Source: Thamnaconus septentrionalis
Taxonomy: Eukaryota > Chordata > Actinopteri > Tetraodontiformes > Monacanthidae
Length of the DNA stretch: 64,000 nt
Assembly: GCA_009823395.1 (NCBI GenBank)
Contig: CM020520.1
Coordinates: 1,487,001-1,551,000 of the forward strand
Direction: 5' to 3'
Position numbers and translations under genes: made by a program
The notes under the pieces: generated by a model
Seen by the model: the letters and a program-made list of their open reading frames with translations, nothing else
What the model was told of the DNA's origin: nothing
The model's database searches: none
In this document: in pieces, positions 1-11,322 of the stretch
How the letters are laid out: the number at the start of each line of letters is the position of its first letter
Numbering within the stretch: position 1 is the stretch's first letter

Positions 1-2985
1 CCCCTCGGTGTTCAAGTAGCTCTTTGTAACTCTGAAAACACTGAAAACATGGAGGAAATACAGCTGTTTTATAACTGACTGACTGTTAATATCATTTCCT
101 CAAGTTTTACGGGCCGGATTAAAAAGCTTCACGGGCCGCATATGGCCTCCAGGCCATAGTTTGCCCACTCTTGCCTTAGACACTTCATGTTTTAGGCCTT
201 TTATCGCTGAAAAAATTCCTTCCTGAGACGTTTTTCATTTTCTTCCTTTGTGGTGAAAATCCCGTCCTGGTCTGATTGAAGCAGCAGCTTCTTCTACTTC
301 TACTTCTTCTTCTTCTCCTCCCTCTTCCTCCTCCTCCTCCTGGTCAGTGCATCCTTGTCCACTGAGGAATCTGATTGGCTGTGTCGTGAGCCGGGATTGT
401 AAGATTTAAAAAGCGCCATCTATCAAAGCTCGGCCAGATGGACAGGCCAGATTTCTGAGCTGAAATGGGAGCCGTTCAGCTTCTACTGATTCTAAAGACT
501 CACATGCTCTGGAGCCTCTGGAGTCACACGGCTCGGCGAACACTCACTGACTCAGAGACACTCTTCTATTTTAATCACGGCAGCCCGGCGGCCGCCTCAC
601 ATGTCGCAGGAAATTTCCACTGACGCACAAGGAAGCCGTGAAAAGTTGCAATGATTCTGATTTGAGTGGCGCCGTCACGCTGCTGGTCACCTGCGGCGTT
701 GAATGACTGTAAACTACGCCCCGCCCCACCCGCACCCCCCGGAAAGATACGACGAAGGAGCATCTGGTGCAGGGGAAAACATGATGCGTTAGTAGAAATG
801 ATAAAAAGTCAGTCAGCCGTCAAAAGGGAGCAAAAAAAAATCAATGCAAGTCCCTTCAGGCTGCAGGAAGTCGGCATCGTCGTTAAAAAAATTAAAAAAT
901 AAAAAGTTAGCAGCAGCGCCACCGCCGCCGTGTTCATCGAGTGCGACTAACTTTTGAGTAACGGCTCAATATTTCTCACTGCTGCTGCTGATTAGTGATC
1001 CACTCCAGCACCAAGCTGGGGAAGGAAAAAAATAAAGGAAAAAAACGGGAAATAATTACAATCCCACCATTCTACAAAATAGAAAAAAAGAATCAAAAAA
1101 AGAAAGTCCAGCCCTCCAGCTGAGTGGAAGCCAAGCAGATTAATTATGTCCAGTGTTTTTTCTTATTTATCTGTCTTTCTATCTATCTATATATTTATAT
1201 CTATTCATTGTGTTGAATGCTTTGCCGCATCACTCACCTCATTAGGGCCAAACAAACAAACGCAGCAGCGGTGGTGAAGGAGGAAGCAGCACTGAGCAAC
1301 ACAAATCGATAACAAGAGGAAGAAACTTTTTTCTTCTTTTACTTTTTTTTTGCTTTGCCAATCCGCTCTCATGTTTCCTGACACGGTGGGGGAGGAGTGA
1401 GGGGGAGGGAGGATGATAACTGATTCCAGCTGCTCCAACTAGTGGGAAATATTGATGATTGGCTTTCTGTGGCGGTGGGCGGGGCCAAGCTCTGCCCACA
1501 TCCCCAATCTCCTAATTAAAGGACCCAGTGGTGGAGGAGGAGGTGGCGGTGGGTCCTAACGAGGAGCAGCAGCAGCAGCAGCAGCGGTGAAAGAAACCAC
1601 TGACTCACGTTCTGCTGTTATTCATGGTTGTGGAGAAAAAAGGAGATGAAGAAATTTAAAGCCCTCCTTCCTTCCTTCCTTCCTTCTTTCCTGGTGGCTT
1701 TTCTTGAAGCTTTTCATCGGCCGTTTCTTCCCACCTTTTATCTGGCACAGACGCAGCGGCGGCGGCGGCTTTCATGTGTGTTTCAGCGGCAGCAGCGGCA
1801 GCGGCGGTGGCCATTAAAAAAAATGCAATGCGGCTGCAATTATTCTCTCACCGTCGGGCTCTAGGCCACGCCCCTTTAGCGGCCGCGGCTTCAAACGCTT
1901 CCAGAAAGGGAGGACAAAGAGGAGAGTAAGAATGAGAGAGAAATGAAGAGAGGTGTGAAGGAAAGAACTGGTTTGCAGGCTGGAGTTGAGCTCCGAGCTG
2001 CGGACGCCACTGACTAGTTTATGAAATTTACTCCTTGTTAACACATTAGCCAATGGCAAAAATTATTTCAAAAAAAAAAAAAAAAAAGCTTGAATATGGA
2101 TTAAACTACTGTGATATGTAGAAAATCTTGCAGTTTAAAAGTCTTTAACATGCATTTTGAAATCACTGCAAGGTGATTTTATTTTATTTTTTAAATTTTA
2201 TTTCATTTTATTTTTGAAGTGAGGGCAGTGAAAGATGTGCAGCCCCTCCAGCAGATGTTTGGCACGGCGCTTCATGTTTTTAATCAAAGATGCGGGAAAA
2301 TGTGAGTTTTCTTGTCCTTCGTCAGTCGGAGGAGGAGAGGCGGAAAGATTCCAGCAGCAGCGGCGACGCCGTTGTCCTTTTAATTCTCCTTTCATTTCCA
2401 GTCGCAGACTCAACAAGCGACCTTCAAGTTGAAGATATCAGTCGCAACAGCGTTTCAACAGCAGCGGCCGCTGCTGCTGCTGCTGCTCACTTGACTCTGA
2501 GACTTTTCTTTCATGGATTGAAAAGCATGAACAGCTTCGCGAGTGTTTTTTCTCAGCATTTATGTTTTTTTCCGCTCCCTCCGTCGTCTGGACGTCACAT
2601 GACGGCAAGGCGGCAAGGCGGCGCTCAAACCGCTGCAGCCTCCAATACACCACATCAGTCACCAACTGGTGTGGGCGTGGCCTAATGAAAGGCCTTTAAC
2701 AGGTCCAGAGGAGTGCCAGTAGAGGGTGGCGTGTGTGTGTGTGTGTGTGTGTGTGTGTCTGTCAAAAGTCTTGTTAGCGTCAGCGGTGAGAAGAAGTAGA
2801 AGAGGAAGGAGCCGTCTCGCACGCGCTCATTAGAGGCGGTCGGAGGAAAATCTTGTCAGTTTAATGAATAAAACTTTCAGAGTTTGACTCAAAACGCGAC
2901 AAGATTCCTCCTTTTTTCCCTCTAAAAGCAAACAGTTAATTTTGAGAAGAGTCAAGAGAATCTCCTCCTCCTCCTCCTCCTGCAG
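1..2985 (+). other. cdh6 intron (partial), no exon found
   Basis: This is the 3' part of the intron before the first visible cdh6 exon. I looked for the preceding exon, which in type II cadherins is about 188 bp and carries the EC2/EC3 DVNDNPP linker, and did not find it, so it lies upstream of the window. Contents: a hAT-like end near 100-175, a TTC/CTCC pyrimidine run at 291-345, GATA/TATC-like repeats at 1180-1200, (CAG)7 near 1565-1586, an A-run at 2070-2087, (GCT)n at 2473-2487 and (GT)14 at 2731-2758. Open frames here are low-complexity and unsupported. Confidence 0.75.
100..175. mobile_element. hAT-like (Charlie-type) DNA transposon terminus, degraded fragment
   Basis: The stretch reads as paired 'gggccg' and 'atggcc/ggccat' blocks and ends in tagtttgcccactcttg. 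Its reverse complement begins like the common vertebrate hAT terminal inverted repeat (CAGNGGTGGGCAAACT) followed by a ggcc-rich subterminal region. Only this end is visible. No transposase is seen and the partner end would lie outside the window. The assignment rests on motif recall, not on a database match. Confidence 0.45.
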
Positions 2986-3239
2986 CCGCTGGACTTTGAG
3001 AAGAAGCGTCAGTACAGCCTGAGGGTGCAGGTGGAGAACGTCCAGGTGAACTCTCGCTACCTGTCGGCGGGGCCGTTCCGGGACGAGGCCAGCGTCAAGG
3101 TGGTGGTGGAAGACGTGGACGAGCCGCCCGTCTTCCAGCGAAGCAGCTACGTGATGGAGGTGAAGGAGAACGCCGGCCGCAACACCGTCATCGGCTCGGT
3201 CGGCGCTGCCGACCCCGATGACAAGAGCAGCCTGGTCAG
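2986..3239 (+). CDS. cdh6: cdh6 exon: end of EC3, start of EC4
   Basis: 254 bp, acceptor tgcag, donor CAG|gtgagg, starting in phase 0. Opens with [12 protein letters not shown], the usual type II EC3 segment, and carries the DVDEPPVF linker. Ends in phase 2 with AG, completing an Arg codon with the next exon. Confidence 0.95.
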
Positions 3240-3608
3240 GTGAGGACCACCATCTTTATACTCAACCGCTTCAATTTGAATATAATATGTATTTATATTT
3301 AATGTTTTTTCAAGCGTTGCTAATATCTTTTTAAAATTGGAATAAAGAGTCAGGGCTGCACCGTCTCAATAAATGGCAAAGAAAATAGACTTTTGCAAGA
3401 AGCAAAAGTGGATTGTAGGTTAAAGGTGGTTTAAGGGGGTGATTTTGTATCCGTGTATCGTCATTGATCACGGCTCCAATCAAAGTCAGCCGCCGTCCCT
3501 CCGTCACTCCTCATCAACACATCCTGCACGTGCTGCTCAACTGCTCACATCCAGCAGCACCAGCCACTCAACAACAGTGAAACTACAAACATGGCTGCTC
3601 ATCCCAGT

Positions 3609-3642
<34 letters not shown>

Positions 3643-6630
3643 AAGAGAAGAAGGTCCTACCTGCACTGACCTCCAGGTGTCCACGCAGGCCTTCTGATCC
3701 ACCAGCTGCTCACAGCTTCTTCCCTTTTCACTGCAGCTGCAATCACTGTCGTTTCTCCCTCACTTTGGCTCTGCAACACCGCTGGTCTGTCTCTGAAGCT
3801 GCAAAACCTCACCACACTGAGCCTGCTGCTGGTGGAGGTGGTGGAGGTTGCAGCTCCTGGTGCTAGCCTGCTGCTGGACACTTCCTGCTGCTGGGGGAAG
3901 CAGCTTGGTGGTGTTTGTGGTGGCTGCTGCCCCTAGTGGCTGCCTGCTGGTGGAGGTGGAGGTAGCAGCTCCTGGTGTTAGCCTGTAGCTAGCTACTTGC
4001 TGCTACTGCTGGTAGAGGTGGAGGTAGCTCCCCAACACTGCACCCAGTCTGCAGCTTCTGGCCACGCCTCCTTTGCACCAGATGCTGAGTAAAGGGGGAG
4101 GTGATTGGCTTTTCAAACAGGAAGTGGAACACAGATGAGTTTTATTTTGAAGGTCTAAAAAAACTGGACCTCACCTTCCTCCCAGGACACTGCTCCTTCT
4201 CTCCTCCTCCTGCTCCTCCTCCCCCTCCACTTCCTTCTCCCTCGCCTCCTCCTCCTCCCCCTTCCCCTCTAAATGCCAGGCAGCTCCTGGATGATGGGCG
4301 ATAAAAGAGAATGATACCATATTTGACACCTGCAGTAAAGTGGTGGAACTTCAACCTTGAGAGCCAAACTCCCTCAGTGCGTCGTAAAAGTGAGAAAGTC
4401 TCCGAGTGGAAGTGGAAGTGGTTCAGCCAACTGCACACCTGCATGTGTGAGTGTGTGTGCGTGTTTTGTTTTAGTCTCGTCGCCCTGATGCGAGTGCATC
4501 TGTCTCAGCCGGCCGCTGTTTGTCAGCAGCGAGGCTCCTCTCATGCATTCTGCATGCAGACAAAGAGCCTTTTAGTTCATAATGAAATAAGTTGGCTAAT
4601 GGCGGCGGCGGCGTTGCTTAAGTATGAAACCTAATAAGCTGGAGGAGCACCGTGCATCAATAGTTTTCCCATTAGAAGCCCCTTAAACTGATTAGAGGGC
4701 ATCCGCAGATAAATTAAAAAGTTCTTTTTCATAATTATTGAATGAGGAGCTGCTGTAGCTCAAAGATAAGTTAAAAAAAAATAAAAAAATAATAATATAT
4801 ATATATATAACATGTGTAAAGTTATAACCTCCTGACGCGCCGCTGCAGGTCTCTGACCTCTTGGGGCAAAATAAAAGATGACATTAACGGAATATTTCTT
4901 TCATAAAAATACATAAATAAATAAATGGCTCTCAGAAGTGAATATTTGTCCCTTTGTTCAGACGACCTTCACGTGTCCCTTTTCAAAGTGGTGAGGACTC
5001 CTCGCCCATCCACCTGCTTGTCATCCACAGGGTGAATGTAGAAAAGTCTTTTGTGACTTCTAGAGAGTTTCTGTTCCACGCTCAGATCCTGCGGCTGTCA
5101 GTGGTTGTTGGGCTGCGGAGACACAACGGCTTTTTCACCTCGGCTTCTCAAGCTGCCTGCTCTATGGTTTTCAATGCAGCTGGAACGCTACGTATGGCAC
5201 GCTGGGCCTCGGAGCGGAGCTGAGCAGGGGGCGGGACTACTGGCACGGGGCCGGCGAGGGGGCGGAGCCTGGGGCCGTTCATTTCTGGGCTGTTAAGCGG
5301 GAGGCCGGCCGGGTGAATTATTGGGAATATTAGAAAAGCAATTAGCCGGTGGGAGCGGCCGACTGGGCTTTAACGAGGCCGGAGTTACTGCCACACCATA
5401 GAGACAGTAAAAACGGCAGATGTAGGAAGAGCTGGGGCGGGGGTGGGGCGAGCAGCGGTGCACGGAGAGAGAGAGAGGGGGGGGGGGCGCCCTCCAGGCT
5501 CTTCTTCTTCTTCTCCTCCGTGACGGTGACGACTCCATTAATCAGCCTGATGTACGGCAGGACCTGCGAGAGTGGAGACAAACAACATGACTGGATGACC
5601 CCGCAGTGTTTGTGTGTGCGTGTGTGTGTGCGTGTGTGTGTATGTGTGTCAGGCGCCGGCAAACACTGGGGATGAATTAGCAGCGGTGGTGGCGGCAGGA
5701 GACACAAGATGAAGCAGCTTGGAAACGTCTCGTCGCTTTTCATTCCGCTGCTTATTTTTCAAAAATAATACAAAAAAAATGAAATGAAATGAAGAAACAA
5801 ATAAAAAAAAATTGGCACTCGAAAAAACCCACCTCTTTCATTGTGTCTGCTGCTGCCGGCGCTGAAAGGCCCGTCATGCTTTAATGCTCCTCTGCAAATT
5901 ATTATCCTGTGAAAGAAGGAGGAAATAAAAAATAAAATAAAATGAAAGTCTTTGTGCTGAGTTGAGCTGGTGAACAACTTTTTGTTCATGGGAAAAATAA
6001 ACTGAAAAATGTGAGAACAGACGGTGTCAGCAGGAGTCAGCAGAGCGCCGGTGTTGTGGTGGAATCTGTTCCCCCGTCACTTCCTGTAGCAGGTTGTCTT
6101 TCTCAAAGACACAAAGATCAAGAATCATGCACATTTTTTAAGATTTTCAGATTATTTTAAGATACTTTGCTTGGAAAACAGAAAATTGAAAGAAACCAGC
6201 GCCAACGTTCTGGCCAAACTGTCAGCTCGCATCATATGTGAGAACTTCCCTCCAAACCAAGCACCCCTGGACGACCTTCACCTGCAGGTCGGGACCCCCA
6301 GCTGTTGTGGAGGTCACTGCGCTCTCTGAGCTCACTTGCTGTTTCAGAGATTGTCAGATTTTGTTATTTTTGGCCTCTTGAGGTGAAGCTGCTGAGCTCT
6401 CCAAGGTCCTGAAAGATCCTTGTTGTCGTTTGGTTGCCTTCTGCCCCGAGGTGAAGCTGTGGAGCTGTCCAAGGTCCTGAAAGATCCTTGTTGTCGTTTG
6501 GTTGCCTTCTGCCCCGAGGTGAAGCTGTGGAGCTGTCCAAGGTCCTGACAGGTCCACGTTGCCCTTCTGCCCTTCTGCCATGCACTGTAGACCTCAACAA
6601 TCCTGCAACACACACACACAAACACGCATG

Positions 6631-6670
<40 letters not shown>

Positions 6671-8304
6671 ATTGTGATTATGATTAAATTTAGAGATTTT
6701 GTTTTTTTTATGATATTGTGATGACTGAAGGTTGACGGTTGCTCTGAAAGGTATAAATAAGGTAAACGGTGTCAACACCACAAAAGACCATAAAATCTTT
6801 TCTATGGAAATAAATTAAAATGAGAGCAGTTTGGCCTCTTCCCCATGAGAGGGAAATTATCCACAGGCAGAAAATAATAAAATAAATATATAAATAAAAT
6901 ACAGCCAGCTGCAAAAGAAAACTTATTTTCATTTGAAGGTTATTGTGCCAAAATGATTGAGCCGCTCTATTATTTAAAAAAAAAAAAGAGAGACGAGAAA
7001 AGGTGGATTGAAAGGACAGCGTCCAGTCTTTCTGCTGTGGTGGAACGAGGACGGCGGTGCCGCAGCAGAAACTCTGAGGGCCAAGGCAGCGACATCCTGC
7101 ATCTGCTGAAGTCACTGAGCTGAATCGACACAGCTCTCAGCCAAGTTGTTAAAGCGCCAGTGTGTAAAATTTGGCCTGATTTATGACTTCTATTTTGGAA
7201 AAAGCCAATCAATACATTAACAAGAGTATAATCACAGCACAATTTGGTTGCTGTTGTTTTGTTTAATCTGCCTCGATTCTATTTTATTGTTTCAAACATG
7301 TTCAATAAAATTACTAACTATTTACACATACTGCATGCTGTAATGTAGACTTACTGTATATAAGAATACACGTAGGGCAATAAGGGTCTAGCTCCTCGTT
7401 GAACAAGATTCAACCTCCTCCCCAGTTCTCCGTTTTTGATTTCTCTCCCCCTTGTGTGCTGTGTTGCAGGTACACCATCGACCGGCGCACCGACATGGAC
7501 CGAGTCTTCAACGTGCACGCCGGCAACGGCTCGGTCTATGTCCTGAGGGAGCTGGACCGCGAGGAGAACGCCTGGCACAACTTCTCCGTCATCGCCACCG
7601 AGTTCAGTGAGTTCACACGCCGGCCGCCGCCGCCACTGGGACTGTTGTCTGTCAGAGTGGAACCAACACAGCTACAAGCTGTTCCTCCTCCGTCTCCTCT
7701 CTGCAGCTCTGATTCCAGCAGCTGCGCTCTCTGCTTCCGCCTGGTTGCAGGAGCAAAAACCTGCAAACGGGGAATTTGACCTTCCTTTTCTGCGCTTCTT
7801 TCCCCCTCCAAATGGGCGTCAGTAATCCGGCCACTTTTACTTGAAATGTGAAATATTTCCCTTGAAGAACAGGAAGCTTCTAGGTGTTCTTGTGAGAAAA
7901 AAGGAGCTGAAAAGAATAAAAGAGACGCTAAACGAGGCCGCTGTCTGCCGGCCTTCGTGGTGGCCTGTTCAGATGAAATGCGTGCAGGAAGTGATGTCGC
8001 CGCACCAGCAGTGGCTTCACTCCACGCTGGCCGTGACAGACGGGCGGCCAACGATCCGGTCCAAACCGGCCAGGGGCTTTATTTTCTCCTCCCACCAGTA
8101 AAACAAAATAACCCTCATAAAGAAACACAATGTGGGGAAAGAAAGACATGAATGTCATCAAACATTGATGCCTTTTTATTCACACACAAACAATAATTAA
8201 TCGTTGTGACGACAAATCAGACACTGAGGGTTTAACGAGGAGTCATAATCACACACACACTGAATATTAACTATTTGAAGCCAAAGACGACGAGATGTGA
8301 GAAC

Positions 8305-8335
<31 letters not shown>

Positions 8336-9271
8336 GCACATGTCTCACTTCCTGTTTCCTGCACCCAGACAACCCGCGGCAGACGAGCCGCGTGCCCGTC
8401 TACGTGCGCGTGCAGGATGTCAACGACAACGCCCCCACCTTCGCCGCCAACTATGAGACCTTTGTCTGCGAGAACGCAAAGGCCAATCAGGTAAGGGCTT
8501 AAAAAAACCTTTGGTTTGGTTGCTCGAAAAGAGACGTCCCTAATTAACCTGACCAATCAGGAGTGACTTCTGAGACTTGGCAGTGCAGCCTGCGTGTTGT
8601 TAGATGATTAAAAATGACTTTACTCCAAAAAATCCCCTCTGTTAATGTATTTATTGGCAGTATGTCAAAGTAATATTACCATTATTATTTACCAATAATC
8701 CAGGCCAAATATCACACTGGGCCTTTAAGGGGCGTTTGTACCCCCTGCCTCCCCGTGTCGGCCACTAGATGGCGCTCTGCTTTCTCACCTGGCCGTCTCT
8801 CTGCAGAGGATCCAAACGGTGAGTGCCACCGATCCCGACGAGCCAATCGGAGGACACCGCTTCTCCTTCAGCCTGGCCCAGGAGGCGGTGGGGAAGGCCA
8901 ACTTCTCCGTCCGAGATAACAAAGGTGTGACACACAAACAGGAAGAAAGAAATGTCCCCCCTATGATTGCGTCATGGTCACCTTCACGCCGCCTGCTCTC
9001 GTCCCCGCAGACAACACGGCGTGGATCCTGACCCGCCGCAACAGCTACAGCAGCCTGCACCGCAGCGTCTACCAGGTACCGGTGGTCATCAGCGACGGCG
9101 ACCCGCCCATGCACAGCAGCACCAGCACGCTCACCGTGCGCGTCTGCACCTGCGACCGCGAGGGCAACATGAAGCTGTGCAACGCCGAGGCGCTGACGGC
9201 CCGGGCGGGGCTGAGCACCGGGGCGCTGGTGGCCATCCTGCTCTGCGTCATCATCCTGCTCAGTGAGCGCA

Positions 9272-9328
<57 letters not shown>

Positions 9329-10438
9329 AAACGTCATCTTCTCTTCCTGCAAAGTTCTGTAAAAATGTAAAACATGTTCAAGGTTGCTCAGGGTTTTGTT
9401 TTTTTCCGATAACTTGACTGGAAGGAAAAGAAAATTAATATTTGTGTAGTAAAGCTGCTGCAAAAATGCACGTACGTTTAGTACATTTAGTGATGGATGA
9501 CCTTGAAATGATTTTAACGTGACTTCAAAGTGGTTTTATTATTTCAGTTGTAAGAACTTTACTGCAAGGAAAATAGAACAAAAGAAAAGATAAACGATAA
9601 AACTGCTTCAACAATGGACTTTTTTTTTTTTTTTAATTTTCCAAACTTTATTGACAAGTTAGTCATAAGACAATCATGTTTTCAGACAAAAAGAAATATG
9701 AAACAATTTAATAATCGGGAGAAGTGATCACAGAAAAACAATAACACAAAAGAAAAAACCTGTTTGATTTTCACTATTCCGCGCACGTCCGCAACAGCAG
9801 GGGGCAGCGCTGAACACCACTGTCTCAGCCTCGATGTGTCTATAATGCTAACACTGCGCTGTCACCCGCCAGTGATCGTGGTGCTGTTCGCCGCCCTGCG
9901 CCGCCAGCGCAAGAAGGAGCCGCTCATCATCTCCAAGGAGGACGTGCGCGACAACGTGGTGAGCTACAACGACGAGGGCGGCGGCGAGGAGGACACGCAG
10001 GCCTTCGACATCGGCACGCTGCGCAACCCCGAGGCCATCGAGGAGGCCAAGCACCGCCGCGACATCCTGCCTGAGGCCTTCTACCCCGCCACGGCGGCGG
10101 TGCGCCGCCCCCCGCTGCTGCCACCAGGGGCGCAGCTTGCCGTCGGCGGCGACAACAACGGCGACGTGCGGGACTTCATCCACCAGCGGCTGCAGGACAA
10201 CGACGGCGACCCCACGGCGCCGCCCTACGACTCGCTGGCCACCTACGCCTACGAGGGCAGCGGCTCGGTGGCATCGTCGCTCAGCTCACTGGGCTCGGCC
10301 GCCAGCGACGGCCAGCAGGACTACAACTACCTGAGCGAGTGGGGGCCGCGATTCAAGAGACTTGCCGACATGTACGGAGGCCACGACGACGACGACGACG
10401 ATGACCAGGAGGGCGGCGACAGTGACCCAGACTCCTAA
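2986..10438 (+). CDS. cdh6: cadherin-6-like type II classical cadherin, 3' half (six exons)
   Basis: Calcium-dependent homophilic adhesion receptor of the plasma membrane, linked to actin through catenins. Exons at 2986-3239, 7470-7606, 8369-8490, 8807-8924, 9011-9262 and 9873-10438 join without a frameshift into 482 residues plus stop. Their lengths (254, 137, 122, 118, 252 bp, then the last) are those of classical cadherin genes. Visible in order: EC3/EC4 calcium linker DVDEPP (residues 43-48), LDRE in EC4 (113-116), DVNDNAP (147-153), EC5 with its terminal cysteines (256-267), one membrane span (about 280-302), a basic stop-transfer RRQRKK, a juxtamembrane p120-catenin region with [11 protein letters not shown], and a beta-catenin region with [20 protein letters not shown]. 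The signal peptide, prodomain, EC1 and EC2 are outside the window. CDH10 and other type II paralogues are similar; linkage to drosha favours cdh6. Confidence 0.93.
6380..6560. repeat. 68-bp minisatellite, about 2.6 copies
   Basis: Units begin 'gaggtgaagct' at 6380, 6448 and 6516, exactly 68 bp apart. The first two full units are nearly identical over their length, and the third diverges after 'ggtcctgaca'. It translates in several frames on the minus strand but shows no gene context. Confidence 0.9.
6607..6668. repeat. (CA)n microsatellite, interrupted
   Basis: CA dinucleotides with a short 'aacacgcatgcacg' interruption, followed by a pure run of about 35 bp ending in 'caatattg'. Confidence 0.95.
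7470..7606 (+). CDS. cdh6: cdh6 exon: EC4 core
   Basis: 137 bp, acceptor ttgcag, donor TTCA|gtgagt. Encodes [11 protein letters not shown] and ends at VIATEF. Contains LDRE and an NGS and an NFS sequon. Phase 2 in, phase 1 out. Confidence 0.95.
7607..8368 (+). other. cdh6 intron, 0.76 kb
   Basis: Mostly unique sequence with (CA)n at about 8311-8334, some 35 bp before the next acceptor. No other feature was recognised. Confidence 0.8.
8369..8490 (+). CDS. cdh6: cdh6 exon: EC4/EC5 linker
   Basis: 122 bp, acceptor acccag, donor CAG|gtaagg. Encodes [15 protein letters not shown], the calcium-binding DVNDNAP linker and [13 protein letters not shown] at the start of EC5. Ends in phase 0. Confidence 0.95.
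8491..8806 (+). other. cdh6 intron, 316 bp
   Basis: Unique sequence with an AT-rich middle. No repeat or regulatory motif stands out. Confidence 0.8.
8807..8924 (+). CDS. cdh6: cdh6 exon: EC5, first part
   Basis: 118 bp, acceptor ctgcag. Encodes [13 protein letters not shown]...[11 protein letters not shown]...NFSVRDNK. The donor is AAAG|gtgtga, a weaker than usual GT site. Ends in phase 1; an 86-bp intron follows. Confidence 0.94.
9011..9262 (+). CDS. cdh6: cdh6 exon: EC5 end and membrane span
   Basis: 252 bp, acceptor ccgcag, donor CTCA|gtgagc. Encodes the EC5 strand [18 protein letters not shown], the cysteine pattern VCTCD...LC before the membrane, and the span [14 protein letters not shown]. 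The membrane helix continues into the next exon (MIVVLFAA). Confidence 0.95.
9276..9326. repeat. (CA)25 microsatellite next to the cdh6 donor
   Basis: A pure CA run of about 51 bp just inside the intron after the membrane-span exon. In the cdh6 transcript it is a CA-repeat close downstream of a 5' splice site. Confidence 0.95.
9620..9740 (-). mobile_element. possible retroposed 3' end (minus orientation)
   Basis: A 15-base T-run (9620-9634), then 'aatttt', then tttatt at 9647-9652. Read on the minus strand this is AATAAA followed about 12 bases later by a poly-A tract, the arrangement expected of a processed transcript or LINE/SINE tail. No source gene or target-site duplication was recognised. 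Confidence 0.3.
9873..10438 (+). CDS. cdh6: cdh6 last coding exon: end of membrane span and cytoplasmic tail
   Basis: Acceptor cgccag, 566 bp to the TAA at 10436-10438. Encodes [15 protein letters not shown], the p120-catenin region ([16 protein letters not shown]), a Pro/Ala-rich spacer ([12 protein letters not shown]), [10 protein letters not shown], the beta-catenin region ([14 protein letters not shown] to [18 protein letters not shown]) and an acidic end. The Asp run at residues 466-472 comes from GAC repeats at 10385-10405 and extends a tail that is shorter in mammals. GC-rich codon use throughout. An in-frame ATG at 9764 lies in the intron and is not a start. Confidence 0.96.
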
Positions 10439-11316
10439 CGAGCGCCCGACTTCAAATCACAGTATAAAACTCTGTTGAGTTGGGGGGCGGGGCCACGATA
10501 GAGAGAGAGAGGGAGGGAGAGAGAGAGAGAGAGAGAGAGAGAAGGAGAGAGAGAGAGACTCTTCTGCCCCACCCCCTCCGGCGAGCAGACCTTAGGCTTC
10601 GTGTGTCGAGTCAGTGTTAGTTCCTTTTGTTGCCGGAGGGGGGCGCCGCCGTCCACCCACAACTGTTTCCTGTACGTGTGTGTGTGTGTGTGTGTGTGCG
10701 TATGTTTCTCAAATATAGCCACGCCCACATTTTTTTCTTTTCTTAATTTTTCTTCTTGGGATTTTAATTACCCCCTCCCCCACCCACCAAAAGCTCAGTG
10801 ACGAGAGGGACACGCCCACTGACACGCCCACTGACTCACTCACTGACTCGCCTCACTGACTCTTGGGTGTCTGTGGGACTCAAACGACTCGCTGCATATT
10901 GTGAGTTTTGATCCTTTAGCTTGTGTATGTACGGTATTATGATTCAACAACTCTGTGTACAGATGTTTGGACTCTGTGGGTGGAGCCAATTAACCCCTCC
11001 CACCACCACCTCCACCTTCCCAATTACACCCGTCGCAGTTGAGCCACAAGTGCCGGAAGAAGAGAAAACCGCTGACGTAGTGGGTCGACTGGATGGAGGA
11101 GACGAGCCTCGCTCGCCGACGTCGCACTCACACTCACACACACACACAGAAAAAACAAACACACACAAAAAAACACATATTTCTTTCATTTCAGTTTTTT
11201 GGTTTTTTGTTTGTTTTCCCGTTAATGAGCTGTAGCTACCAAATATTTGCGAGCTGAATGTCTCCAGAGCTGTCTTTAGTTTGTTCTAGCGTACACTGGT
11301 GAAAAAACATGGAAAA

Positions 11317-11322
11317 AATAAA
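11317..11322 (+). other. candidate cdh6 proximal poly-A signal AATAAA
   Basis: Canonical hexamer about 880 bp after the cdh6 stop. Use cannot be confirmed from sequence alone. Confidence 0.4.

Larger units (their letters stand above)
3240..7469 (+). other. cdh6 intron, 4.2 kb
   Basis: No exon-like sequence was recognised. Contents: (CA)15 at 3611-3640; a diverged duplication at 3830-4030 with 'cagctcctggtg' recurring about 115 bp apart; a CTCC pyrimidine run at 4195-4265; an AT-rich conserved-element-like block at 4480-4760; (AT)n at 4796-4810; GT-rich 5609-5648; a 68-bp minisatellite at 6380-6560; (CA)n at 6607-6668; and an AT-rich block at 7150-7380. Confidence 0.8.
9263..9872 (+). other. 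cdh6 intron, 0.61 kb
   Basis: (CA)25 at about 9276-9326 begins 13 bases after the donor. At 9620-9740 is a T-run followed by a reverse-strand AATAAA, a possible retroposed 3' end. The rest is AT-rich and unassigned. Confidence 0.8.

Noticed and set aside
9764..9872. ATG at 9764 as the start of a separate cytoplasmic protein
   Set aside because: It lies in the intron before a good acceptor at 9871-9872. The reading frame continues from the membrane-span exon.
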